A stretch of 64,000 nt of DNA, taken from assembly GCA_905197045.1 (NCBI GenBank), contig CAJJXG010000003.1, positions 1 through 64,000 on the forward strand. The letters are read 5' to 3'. Shown here piece by piece: positions 1 through 7,912 of this stretch. Position 1 is the first letter of the stretch; each line of letters opens with the position of its first letter. Position numbers and translations under genes: made by a program. The notes beneath the pieces were generated by a model. It saw nothing but the letters and a program-made list of their open reading frames with translations. It made no database searches and was not told the DNA's origin. The stretch comes from an uncultured Caryophanales bacterium (lineage in GTDB: Bacteria; Bacillota_I; Bacilli_A; RFN20; CAG-826).

Positions 1-56
1 AGAGTATCTTTCCATAAATATAACTCAAAAAGCAACCCTTTGGTTTAAGACCGTTC

Positions 57-281
57 CTAAATTGTTATTTTGACATAACTTCCATCACTTCCTTTAACTT
101 CAACAAGAACAAAACTTCCATGTTCTTTTTTAAACTTTCTAAGTTTTTTATATAAATCATTAAAGTCAATATCAAACTCTTTAAACTGTTCGATTCTTTT
201 TAAAGCAAACTTCATGATAAAAAGAGGCAAATATAAAGTTAAATTGGTGTTATCTTCTTTATCAATAACTCTAATTTTCAT
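57..281 (-). CDS. Small protein, stand-alone copy of the regulator's C-terminal domain
   Basis: This 74-aa protein lies directly behind the XRE regulator gene, with only 2 bp between them. Its pattern is a short beta strand (KIRVID), a T-x-L-x-L-P-L stretch, an amphipathic helix containing I-D-F-x-D-L, and a final V-x-G-S-D-G-S-Y-V-K-I strand. That matches the C-terminal half of the neighbouring 162-aa protein (KILVTT, TINFPV, SIDFEQIFDL, VKSAEGETVIIRVE). The same layout is known from YvlB/SHOCT-like domains in Firmicutes. I infer that it binds or modulates the regulator, for example by forming mixed oligomers. Function is unknown. Confidence 0.7.
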   Translation of the reverse strand: MKIRVIDKEDNTNLTLYLPLFIMKFALKRIEQFKEFDIDFNDLYKKLRKFKKEHGSFVLVEVKGSDGSYVKITI

Positions 282-283
282 AA

Positions 284-772
284 TTAATATTCAACTCTAA
301 TAATAACAGTTTCTCCTTCAGCCGATTTAACGTTAATTATTTCACCAATTACTCCTTTTTTAACAAGGTCGAAAATTTGTTCAAAATCAATTGACTTTAA
401 AATATCAGAAGAATCCTTGTTGCCAATATTTGAAGCAATCATCATTTTAGCAAGCGCTTCTCCTAAAATTACTGGAAAATTAATTGTTACATCATCTCCT
501 TCTTGAGTGGTAACTAAAATTTTTAATATAGCTTTTGTGTAATCAAAAGATTCAAGTACTTTTGTTTCTCTTTTTTTACCTGTTAAAAGCTCTTCTAAAC
601 TGACTTCTAAAATATCAGCAAGTTGAGGAAGAAGAGAAATATCAGGTGCAGATAAATCGTTTTCCCACTTCGAAATACTTTGAGGTGTAATGTTAATTTT
701 TGAAGCAATATCTTCTTGTGTTAATCCTTTTTCTTTTCTTAATCTTTGAAATCTTTGTCCAAATGTTTCCAT
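284..772 (-). CDS. XRE-family transcriptional regulator with YvlB-like C-terminal domain
   Basis: This 162-aa protein has an N-terminal lambda-repressor-type HTH (about residues 5-62, with LTQEDIASKINITPQSISKW as recognition region) and a C-terminal beta-rich domain (about 78-162) like the adjacent 74-aa protein. The ATG is preceded by AAGGAG (revcomp of 782-787) and, further upstream, TATAAT, giving a short leadered transcript. It is expected to be a cytoplasmic DNA-binding regulator. The two genes form an operon, and the partner duplicates only the non-DNA-binding domain. No membrane segment is visible, and the target is unknown. Confidence 0.85.
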   Translation of the reverse strand: METFGQRFQRLRKEKGLTQEDIASKINITPQSISKWENDLSAPDISLLPQLADILEVSLEELLTGKKRETKVLESFDYTKAILKILVTTQEGDDVTINFPVILGEALAKMMIASNIGNKDSSDILKSIDFEQIFDLVKKGVIGEIINVKSAEGETVIIRVEY

Positions 773-954
773 ATTTTTTATCTCCTTGCTTCAATTATAA
801 AAAAGTAAGTTTTTAATCCTATCATCTAGAAGTTGAATATCTAGTTTATTTTATCAACTAATGGTTGTTTTTTCCTCAACTGATTGATTTTTGACTAGTA
901 TTTTTATATCTTTAAATTCATATAGATTTACTCAAAAAGCCTGCAAATCTAAAC

Positions 955-1908
955 TTAAAGTTTAAAATAGACAATATTTTTCTTATCGAAAGTAATATTT
1001 TTAAAAGCAACACTTTTAACTGATAAATCTTCATAAGTTTTGTAATAATAGATGAAATTAAAAGGATCTAAAACACTTGTATAAATAGTGATTTCACTTT
1101 TATTTTCACTAGTTAATGCACTACCTTTTATTACACTTACACTAGAAAAAATATGAAAAGCTTCGTTAATTAGTTCTTCTTCACTTGTTAAATTTTCTTC
1201 CACTTTTTCTTTTAAATATAAAGTTTTTATAAAACGAGATGGAGAAGAAGAATCTCCTGGCAAACCATGAGCATTTAAACCAATACAAAATGGTTTTAAA
1301 TCACTTTTACTCGTAAAATTATTTAAGTAATACTTATTAGATAAATTTCCATATTGTTTGACGTTTTCTAAATGAAACGGAAAAGAAGGATTATTAGTTA
1401 AAACTTCATAAGGATTGTCATATATTTTAATCCCGTCTTTATCTGGCTCTAAAACAATTGATTTATCTTTATCAGAGATTAAATAATGAAGATAACTTAA
1501 AGGTAAACCTTCTTTAAAACTTTTGGCTACAAGATGAATTTTTTTACTAATTTCTTTTACTTCATCAACATTTTTTGCATGTATAAGGAGATAATTTATA
1601 AGTTCATAAGGAGCAAGATTGATTTTGTTTTCTTCTATATTTTCATGATAATAAGCATTTCCTGGATAATTTAATCCAGCTATACATAAACCATCTTCAT
1701 TCATTGCTTCTGCAAATAAAGGATAATCATCAAGCAAAGAACCAATTCCAATAATCTTTTTATTAGCTTTTTCTTCATTTAAAAACTTATATTTCATTAA
1801 ATACGACTCGTTTAAAGCAATCACGCCTTCATTAAAGTGATACTCTAAATCAAGATTTCTCCCAAAGACATAACGCTTTTTATATTTTAGTTTTAATGAT
1901 GTACACAT
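955..1908 (-). CDS. bsh: Choloylglycine hydrolase family protein (bile salt hydrolase / penicillin V acylase)
   Basis: This 317-aa Ntn-hydrolase is cytoplasmic, with no signal peptide. After removal of the initiator Met, Cys2 becomes the N-terminal nucleophile. The family's catalytic set is visible: Cys2, Arg17 and Asp20 (GRNLDLEYHF), Asn80 in GLCIAGLNYPGNAYY, Asn172/173 in LTNNPSFPFHLEN, and Arg225 in GLPGDSSSPSRFIK. The length is normal for bile salt hydrolases (about 315-340 aa). The family cleaves the amide bond of glycine- or taurine-conjugated bile acids or of penicillin V. Sequence alone does not separate these substrates, but the NYPGNAYY and GLPGDSSSPSRF stretches look like gut bile salt hydrolases. 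AAGGAAG lies 7-8 nt before the ATG. It is monocistronic and diverges from ylmH. Confidence 0.88.
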   Translation of the reverse strand: MCTSLKLKYKKRYVFGRNLDLEYHFNEGVIALNESYLMKYKFLNEEKANKKIIGIGSLLDDYPLFAEAMNEDGLCIAGLNYPGNAYYHENIEENKINLAPYELINYLLIHAKNVDEVKEISKKIHLVAKSFKEGLPLSYLHYLISDKDKSIVLEPDKDGIKIYDNPYEVLTNNPSFPFHLENVKQYGNLSNKYYLNNFTSKSDLKPFCIGLNAHGLPGDSSSPSRFIKTLYLKEKVEENLTSEEELINEAFHIFSSVSVIKGSALTSENKSEITIYTSVLDPFNFIYYYKTYEDLSVKSVAFKNITFDKKNIVYFKL

Positions 1909-2034
1909 ATTTTTTCTTCCTTATTAATATTTTACCATTTATTTAATAATTAACTTTAAAAGAAGGAAATTATCTTTCTTATTTATATAATTTCTTTCTT
2001 TTTTCTTTTAAAAGAAAGAAATAAAATCTTTTAT

Positions 2035-2826
2035 ATGAACGATTCCTCTTTTTTAATTGCCCGTATTAAAGATTTAGCTAAAAAAGCTTTAAAAGAAAAT
2101 GTGTTTACTTCAACTACTTTTTTATCTTTAAGTGAACAAGCTGAAGTTAAAAAAGTTTTACCTTCCTTAAATAAAGAGTTTTTAAATGAATTAACTTTTA
2201 TGTTTGATGGAGGAAATAAAGAAAATAGCGATCGCAAAATGTTATTTATCTTTCCTCACTTTTTAAATGAACATTTTAAAGATTATAAAATAGATAAAAT
2301 CTCTTTAATTTATCTTTCTCCTAAAAACATTAAATATAGTGAAAAATTAACTCATCGAGATTTTTTAGGCGCTTTAATGAATCTAGGATATAAAAGAGAA
2401 TTAATTGGCGATATCATTGTTAATTTTAATAATCCAACAGAAGCGATAATTTATCTAGATAGTTTAATAAAAGACAATATCAAAAATGAATTAACTTCTG
2501 TTAAACATACTTACTTTAAAATTGAAGAAATTAGTTTACTCAATCCACCATTTACTCCTCACTTTGAATATATTTCACTTTACGTCTCTTCTTTAAGAAT
2601 TGATAACGTTATTAAAGAAGTTTTTAAACTCTCAAGAAATGATGCTCAAGAGTTAATAGAAAAAGAATATGTTTTTGTTAATGGTCTAACTATTACCTCT
2701 TCATCTTACATTCTTAAAAAAGATGATCGTGTATCAATTAAATCAAAAGGTAAGTTTATCTTTTTAGATGAATCAAGCATTAATAAAAAAGGAAAATATC
2801 ACACTTTAGTTAAAAAATATAGTTAA
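2035..2826 (+). CDS. ylmH: YlmH/RqcP2-type S4 RNA-binding protein
   Basis: This 263-aa protein has the YlmH layout: an N-terminal alpha/beta domain, a central region with RDFLGALMNLGYKRELIGDI (about residues 108-127), which is a family hallmark, and a C-terminal S4 RNA-binding domain (about 185-250; SRNDAQELIEKEYVFVNG). In Bacillus, YlmH binds ribosomes and works in rescue of stalled 50S-peptidyl-tRNA complexes. In many Firmicutes it sits in the cell-division dcw region, but here it is alone. There is no Shine-Dalgarno. A TAAAAT box ends 7 nt before the ATG, so the transcript may be leaderless or nearly so. Confidence 0.88.
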   Translation: MNDSSFLIARIKDLAKKALKENVFTSTTFLSLSEQAEVKKVLPSLNKEFLNELTFMFDGGNKENSDRKMLFIFPHFLNEHFKDYKIDKISLIYLSPKNIKYSEKLTHRDFLGALMNLGYKRELIGDIIVNFNNPTEAIIYLDSLIKDNIKNELTSVKHTYFKIEEISLLNPPFTPHFEYISLYVSSLRIDNVIKEVFKLSRNDAQELIEKEYVFVNGLTITSSSYILKKDDRVSIKSKGKFIFLDESSINKKGKYHTLVKKYS

Positions 2827-3223
2827 ATTAACTTCCTAATTTCTTTAAAAAGTCTGCAAAAGTTAATTATTTTCGTTGTATATTAAACTGGATATACTCT
2901 TAAAACCTCTTTGATTATTTTCTTCATATTTCTTTTTATATATACCATTTTGTAACCTCGTAATTTATAAAGTGTAATTTAAGATATTTCTATAAAATTA
3001 TTATAATCGTAATTTTTATCTATAATAATTTTCATTTAAAAAACTTTAGAAAAATCGAAAAAACATTAATAATTTAGCTAATTCTACTTCTTAAATTAAA
3101 ATTTTTAATGGATATTTTGTTTTATAATGATGCAATAATTTTTTTAAAAATTCCGTAATTTCTAAAGTGAGACTTTATTTTTCTCGTGTTTTTCGAAAGT
3201 TTGTTTAGTGATTTTACAACTAC
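2827..3223. other. AT-rich gap with no recognisable gene
   Basis: About 400 bp between the convergent ylmH and ATPase genes. It is very AT-rich, has stops in every frame, and I see no hairpin with a T-tract, RNA gene or repeat. Confidence 0.6.
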
Positions 3224-4591
3224 TCAAAACAAATAATCACTATCAAGTTTTATATAACTAGCTAAATAATAAGGAAGATAGATTATTTCCTTATCATAAT
3301 CAAAATTTATGTTTTTGTCATAAAACTTTATCGCTTTGATTTTACTTGAACCATACATTTCTTTATTTTTCATTAAAGTCGATAATGATTTAGATTTAGA
3401 ATTAGTAGCCTTTACTTCAATTACATAAGGTAAGCCTTTTATACTTGTTACAAAATCTACTTCTAAACGATTAAGCTTTGAATAATAATACATATTAAAA
3501 CCGTTCGTTTTTAATAAAGAAAGAATGACGTTTTCATAAAGTGCACCTTTATAAACACCACTATTACCACTTAAAATCTCATTTTGAATACCATAGTCAT
3601 ACATGCTTAAAAGTAACCCGATATCGCTAAAATAAAGTTTAAAAGATTCATCAAGAGTATAACTTATTAATGGTGTTTCAACTTGAGACAAGTTATTAAC
3701 CTTATAAACTAAGCCAGAATCATTCAACCAATCTATTGCTTTTTGATATTCTCTCATTCTTGCATTGTGGTTAATTTTTGATAACTGAAATTTCTTATTC
3801 TCTTTTGCTAGTTGATAAGGTATTGAATGATATACTTCAACTATTTTATTAAATAGATCACTATCCTTTAAAACTAAATTCTTTTCATTAATATATCTAC
3901 CAAAATCCATTTCAAAAGAAGTTAATAAACTTTTTTGTACTTCAAAAACACTATAAAGATTTTTAGTTTTAATATATGTTTTAATCGCTTGAGGCATTCC
4001 GCCTACAACCAAATATTGTCTAAACAATTTAAGTGCCAATTCATGAAAAACACTGCTAATTTCGCATTTTTTCTCGAAAAAACCTTTTAAAGCATTGTTT
4101 AATTCATCATAATTTAACGCAAGTAAAAATTCTTCAAAATCCATTGGAAACATATCAATAAAATATTCAAATCCAACTGAGACTGACTTTTCAAAGTCAA
4201 GATTATAGTTTTTGATACCAAGTAATGAACCAGTTGCAATAACATCAAATCTCTTGTCTAAAGAAAAGTATTTTAAAGATGCTCTAGCTCTTGCGCATTC
4301 TTGCAATTCATCAAAAATGATCACCGTTTTATAAGGCACGAAATTAAAATTAGGATTAATTGTTTTTAAACGCAGTATAATTCTTTCAACTATTAGGTCT
4401 TCATCAAATACACTTTTATAAATCATATCCGATCTAAAATCTATATAGATAACATTTTCGTAATTACTTTTTGCAAATTCTAAAACTGTAGTTGTTTTTC
4501 CAACTTGTCTTAAGCCTTTAATAATTAGAGGAACGCGATCTTCATTTTCTTTCCACCTTTTTAACGATTCATTAATTTTCCTATAAAACAT
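3224..4591 (-). CDS. AAA+ ATPase with DUF4143-type C-terminal domain (COG1373 family), copy 1
   Basis: This 455-aa protein has a Walker A motif GLRQVGKTT (residues 26-34), a Walker B VIIFDELQEC (about 93-102), an ATGSLLGI sensor region, and a C-terminal half with YENVILSLLKTNG, NRLEVDFV and YVIEVKA. The last resembles the PD-(D/E)xK-like fold (D..E-x-K) of DUF4143. The family is widespread and often multicopy, and its function is not settled. I chose the ATG at 4591 over an in-frame GTG at 4636: the GTG lies inside the upstream repeat, while the ATG sits exactly 6 nt after a TATAAT box. There is no Shine-Dalgarno. It has a paralog immediately upstream. Confidence 0.85.
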   Translation of the reverse strand: MFYRKINESLKRWKENEDRVPLIIKGLRQVGKTTTVLEFAKSNYENVIYIDFRSDMIYKSVFDEDLIVERIILRLKTINPNFNFVPYKTVIIFDELQECARARASLKYFSLDKRFDVIATGSLLGIKNYNLDFEKSVSVGFEYFIDMFPMDFEEFLLALNYDELNNALKGFFEKKCEISSVFHELALKLFRQYLVVGGMPQAIKTYIKTKNLYSVFEVQKSLLTSFEMDFGRYINEKNLVLKDSDLFNKIVEVYHSIPYQLAKENKKFQLSKINHNARMREYQKAIDWLNDSGLVYKVNNLSQVETPLISYTLDESFKLYFSDIGLLLSMYDYGIQNEILSGNSGVYKGALYENVILSLLKTNGFNMYYYSKLNRLEVDFVTSIKGLPYVIEVKATNSKSKSLSTLMKNKEMYGSSKIKAIKFYDKNINFDYDKEIIYLPYYLASYIKLDSDYLF

Positions 4592-4597
4592 ACCTAT

Positions 4598-4626
4598 ATT
4601 ATAAAGATAATATGTTTTAAAAACAA
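4598..4626 (-). promoter_or_regulatory. Promoter of ATPase copy 1, predicted leaderless
   Basis: On the minus strand, TTGTTT (4621-4626), a 17-bp spacer and TATAAT (4598-4603) are followed by 6 nt and then the ATG at 4591. The expected transcription start is the A of the ATG. The repeat array begins 5 bp upstream of the -35. Confidence 0.6.
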
Positions 4627-4630
4627 TTAA

Positions 4631-4721
4631 ATTCACGTTTATACGGCGTATTTTCGTGAATTATTCACATTTTTTTATTATTTTTCGTGAATTATTCACG
4701 TTTATACGGCGTATTTTCGTG
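4631..4721. repeat. Direct/palindromic repeat array upstream of ATPase copy 1 (about 31.5-bp period)
   Basis: A 28-bp sequence starting attcacgtttatacggcgta occurs identically at 4631-4658 and 4694-4721. Between them ttttcgtgaattattcac occurs twice (4651-4668 and 4682-4699). The attcac half-site therefore recurs at 4631, 4663 and 4694, and cgtg at 4655, 4686 and 4718, a spacing of 31-32 bp or about three helical turns. CGTGAATTATTCACG at 4686-4700 is a perfect palindrome around a single central base. A weaker ttcacgtta lies near 4749. The array sits just upstream of the promoter, as expected for a cooperative operator. Confidence 0.85.
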
Positions 4722-4827
4722 TTAAGAAAGGAATTGATAGCTCATTTTTTCACGTTAATAGTGTCTAATTAACATGCACTATTGTTGTTTAAAGAAACTC
4801 TTTCAAGATGAAACAAGGCAATATCGC

Positions 4828-6228
4828 CTAGGAAGCATTATTTGTAATTGCATCTAAATCGTTAAAATTATCATGTAAATAATCAAGAAAAAAAGAAAAA
4901 TAATAAAAAGGCAAAGTTAATATTAAGTTTTCTCTATCAAATCCAAAAAGATTCGATGAAACTTTAATAGCAACGTCTTTTTTATTGTGCACTCTAAACT
5001 CTTCAAGAGAATTAAGACTTCCTCTACTTTTTTTAACATCAAGAGGAATTATTCTCGAATCTATATCTAAAATAAACTCAAGTTCACTATTTCTTTTACC
5101 TTTCCAATAAAATAAATCATAACCTCTAGCAGCTAATTCATTACTAACATAATTCTCGTAAAAAACTCCAGAAAGCGTATTTGTATTATTTGAAAAGAAA
5201 GTTCTTGCGTTTAAGCCGCTTTGATAAGTAAAAAGACCAATATCAGCAAGATAGAGTCTCATTAATGAATCCTCTTCTTTAATTAATGGCGAAGTTACTT
5301 TTTCTTTTAATAAAAATGATTGATAAACTACTTTTGCTTCAATAAGCCAAGCTATTGGATTAGCTAAGTCTCTACTTTTAGCTCCATCGACAGAAAGAGA
5401 ATATTTAAAATTCTTATTCTCTTTGTTTAATTGTTTATATATATCTTTATAGATTAATCGACTTCTTAAAATTGACTCAGGAGAAGCCTGATATAAATCC
5501 ATATCTGCCAAGTAGTTATCATAAATTTCATCAATCTTTTTAATTGCTAAATTATAGGCTTTTAATTTTTGATCTTTATTCTTTATAAAGACATCAACAA
5601 CTTCTGGCATTCCACCAATGAACAAATAGTCATTAAACATTTCTAAAAATTTTTGATGAAACTGAAAGTCTATAGTTTTCTTGTTTTCAAAATGATTTTT
5701 TAAGTACTCATAAGCATTTTTATTATAGTTATATAAAAACTCATCAAAAGTTAAAGGATAAATATAAATTTGATTTATTTTTCCTACTGGAAAAAGAAAC
5801 TTATTATTATCTAAATTTACTCCACGCATATGAGCTTCTCTTAATATTTTTAATCTGACTAATGAACCTGTAACAATTAATGGTATATCTCTTCTTTTCT
5901 CACAAAAATGTTTCATCATTTTAACAAGTGGAAGACATTCTTGTGCCTCATCAAAAAACAATAAATGTTCTCCATCATCGATAAAATTATAATTAACTTT
6001 TAAATAATCTAAGACTTTATTTAAATTTGGATTGTTCATTACATAATTCACAAACTCACTATCATCAGAACAATCAATTTTTAAATACCTGTTTTCGTAA
6101 AATTTCTTTGCAAAAAGCTCCTCAATTAAATAAGTTTTCCCAACTTGGCGAGCCCCCCAAATTAATAATGGTTTTTTATCCGTGTCATTTTTCCATTCAA
6201 TTAAATCTTTTAAGTATTTTCTTTCCAT
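4828..6228 (-). CDS. AAA+ ATPase with DUF4143-type C-terminal domain (COG1373 family), copy 2
   Basis: This 466-aa paralog of the downstream ATPase is clearly diverged from it. It has Walker A GARQVGKT (residues 25-32), Walker B HLLFFDEAQEC, sensor PLIVTGSL, and a C-terminal DUF4143-like part with YENYVSNELAARGYDL, NSELEFILDID and IPLDVKKS. The ATG at 6228 has no Shine-Dalgarno. A TATAGT box ends 8 nt upstream, so the transcript is expected to have almost no leader. Two divergent copies side by side, each with its own repeat-type operator, suggest separately self-regulated units rather than one operon. Function is unknown; involvement in mobile-element or defence biology is only a guess. Confidence 0.85.
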   Translation of the reverse strand: MERKYLKDLIEWKNDTDKKPLLIWGARQVGKTYLIEELFAKKFYENRYLKIDCSDDSEFVNYVMNNPNLNKVLDYLKVNYNFIDDGEHLLFFDEAQECLPLVKMMKHFCEKRRDIPLIVTGSLVRLKILREAHMRGVNLDNNKFLFPVGKINQIYIYPLTFDEFLYNYNKNAYEYLKNHFENKKTIDFQFHQKFLEMFNDYLFIGGMPEVVDVFIKNKDQKLKAYNLAIKKIDEIYDNYLADMDLYQASPESILRSRLIYKDIYKQLNKENKNFKYSLSVDGAKSRDLANPIAWLIEAKVVYQSFLLKEKVTSPLIKEEDSLMRLYLADIGLFTYQSGLNARTFFSNNTNTLSGVFYENYVSNELAARGYDLFYWKGKRNSELEFILDIDSRIIPLDVKKSRGSLNSLEEFRVHNKKDVAIKVSSNLFGFDRENLILTLPFYYFSFFLDYLHDNFNDLDAITNNAS

Positions 6229-6236
6229 ATGTAAAT

Positions 6237-6263
6237 ACTATAATTAATTGCACCTTTTTGCAA
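6237..6263 (-). promoter_or_regulatory. Probable promoter of ATPase copy 2, inside the repeat array
   Basis: On the minus strand TATAGT (6237-6242) lies 8 nt before the ATG at 6228. TTGCAA (6258-6263) is a possible -35 with a short 15-bp spacer. Both elements fall in or at the edge of the first 33-bp repeat, so a repeat-binding protein would block the promoter. Confidence 0.4.
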
Positions 6264-6361
6264 GTTAGAGAATGAATTAATTGCACCTTTTTACATGTTT
6301 GCAAGTGAATTAATTGCACCTTTTTGCACGTTAGAGAATAGATTATTCGCACTTTTTTGCA
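6242..6361. repeat. Tandem repeat array upstream of ATPase copy 2 (33-bp period, four copies)
   Basis: The core aattaattgcacctttttg begins at 6242, 6275 (one change further on), 6308 and, degenerate, 6341 (gattattcgcacttttttg). All starts are exactly 33 bp apart. The linker caagttagagaatg or a close variant joins the units. The 33-bp period is about three helical turns, so all sites face one side of the DNA. The array overlaps the promoter of the ATPase gene. Confidence 0.88.
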
Positions 6362-6504
6362 TTTTTTCGTAGCAAATGTGCTTTAGAAAATTAGAAAAGA
6401 ATGGAAAGCAAAATTGTGCTAACTTTATTTATGCCATTATTAAATATAACTAATCTAAATATATTTGTAGTATTTAAGACTTTGCTTACCAACCTAGTTC
6501 AAAA

Positions 6505-7911
6505 TTATAAAATTGTTTTACCAGATAAATTGCAGAAAATATGAGTCTTTGAAAGATTGAAATCAAATCTAAATTCTTCTCCTATAACATACTTTTTATC
6601 TGTGCTTGTTTTAGCAACAAAATCATTATTACCAACTTTAAAATGCAAATAGTATTCGCTTCCTAATAACTCACTTAATTCGACTTTGCCAGAATATTTA
6701 CCATTACTATTTTCTATTATATCTTCTGGTCTAACGCCAAAACTTAATTCATAAACGTTCTCTTTAAAATAAGTTTTAATTTTCTCAATCTTATTTTCAA
6801 TTTCTTTATCTTTAATATAGACACTAGCGAAAAGTTCTTTATATTTTTCTTTTTTAATTTTGGCTACTTCTTCTTGATATTCTTCTTTTGCTTTTTTAAG
6901 TTCGCTATTTAAGCAATTAAGTTCTTCTGTATAAAAAGTTTTAACTTTATCTATAGCTTCTTTATCTAATTTAATTTTTAAATTCTCGTTAATAAGCAAT
7001 TCTTCATCTATTAGTTTAGCTTTTACAATATTCATAGCTGGAGAACCAATAAAAGAAGCAACAAAAGAATTCGCTGGATTATTATAGATTTCTTCTGGTG
7101 TTCCAATTTGTTGAATATATCCTTTATTCATGATTACAATTCGATCTGCCATAGTCATTGCTTCTGTTTGATCATGTGTAACATAAATTGTTGTTGCTTT
7201 AATAGCATTATGTAATTTAACAATTTCACCTCTCATCTGAACTCTTAATTTGGCATCAAGATTTGATAAAGGTTCATCCATCAAAAATAAAGGTACATCT
7301 CTCATTATCGCGCGACCTAAAGCGACTCTTTGACATTGACCACCGCTTAATTCTTTTGGTTTTCGATTTAAATAATCATCAATTTCTAAAAGTTTAGCTA
7401 CCTCATGTACTTTTTTATCAATAACTTCTTTACTCTCTTTTTTAATTTTTAAACCAAATGATAAATTATCATAAACACTCATATGAGGATAAAGGGCATA
7501 GCTTTGAAAAACCATTGAGAGAAATCTTTCTTTAGGTAAAAGATTATTTGCATAAACACCATTTATAAATAAATCGCCACTTGTAATATCTTCAAGTCCT
7601 GCAATCATTCTAAGCGTTGTTGATTTTCCACATCCAGAAGGTCCAACAAAAACAATAAATTCGTTTTTCTTAACATCAAGATTAAAATCATAAACAGCTT
7701 GAACATGGTTATCATAAATCTTGTTAATATTTTTTAATGAAAGAAAAACATTTTCAGGAGCAACCTTTTTAGCTTCAGCATTTTTCTCTTCAAAAGCAAT
7801 TAATTCTTTATGATATTTTTCGCGTTGTTTAGCGAAAAATCGTGCTCTTTCTTTTTTGATTTTTCTATCTCTAATAGCTTCTTTTGAAAAATATTTAGCA
7901 AGTTTAGTCAT
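6505..7911 (-). CDS. malK: Maltodextrin ABC transporter ATP-binding protein (MalK/MsmX type), enlarged
   Basis: This 468-aa ABC ATPase has Walker A GPSGCGKST, signature LSGGQCQRVALGRA, Walker B LFLMDEPLSNLDAKLR and H-loop THDQTEAMTMADRI, plus a C-terminal OB-fold regulatory domain (GVRPEDI), all typical of the MalK/UgpC class that powers MalFG. It is about 100 aa longer than usual. There is a basic, charged N-terminal extension of about 55 aa before LKNINKIYD, and a Lys/Glu-rich coiled-coil insertion (SELKKAKEEYQEEVAKIKKE region) inside the regulatory domain. The start at 7911 is supported by AAAGGAG 9 nt upstream; an in-frame ATG at 7950 would overlap the regulator gene. It is the last gene of the operon. 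Confidence 0.9.
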   Translation of the reverse strand: MTKLAKYFSKEAIRDRKIKKERARFFAKQREKYHKELIAFEEKNAEAKKVAPENVFLSLKNINKIYDNHVQAVYDFNLDVKKNEFIVFVGPSGCGKSTTLRMIAGLEDITSGDLFINGVYANNLLPKERFLSMVFQSYALYPHMSVYDNLSFGLKIKKESKEVIDKKVHEVAKLLEIDDYLNRKPKELSGGQCQRVALGRAIMRDVPLFLMDEPLSNLDAKLRVQMRGEIVKLHNAIKATTIYVTHDQTEAMTMADRIVIMNKGYIQQIGTPEEIYNNPANSFVASFIGSPAMNIVKAKLIDEELLINENLKIKLDKEAIDKVKTFYTEELNCLNSELKKAKEEYQEEVAKIKKEKYKELFASVYIKDKEIENKIEKIKTYFKENVYELSFGVRPEDIIENSNGKYSGKVELSELLGSEYYLHFKVGNNDFVAKTSTDKKYVIGEEFRFDFNLSKTHIFCNLSGKTIL

Positions 7912-7912
7912 T

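Noticed and set aside
830..900. Operator-like inverted repeats (CAAC/GTTG, TCAA/TTGA) upstream of the XRE gene
   Set aside because: The arms are only 4 bp and could occur by chance in such AT-rich DNA.
3224..4636. GTG start at 4636 for the first ATPase
   Set aside because: It would place the promoter -10 and part of the repeat array inside the coding sequence. The ATG at 4591 fits the promoter.
6242..6361. CRISPR-like array
   Set aside because: The 33-bp period has no unique spacers. The whole unit, including the linker, is repeated, and it overlaps a promoter.
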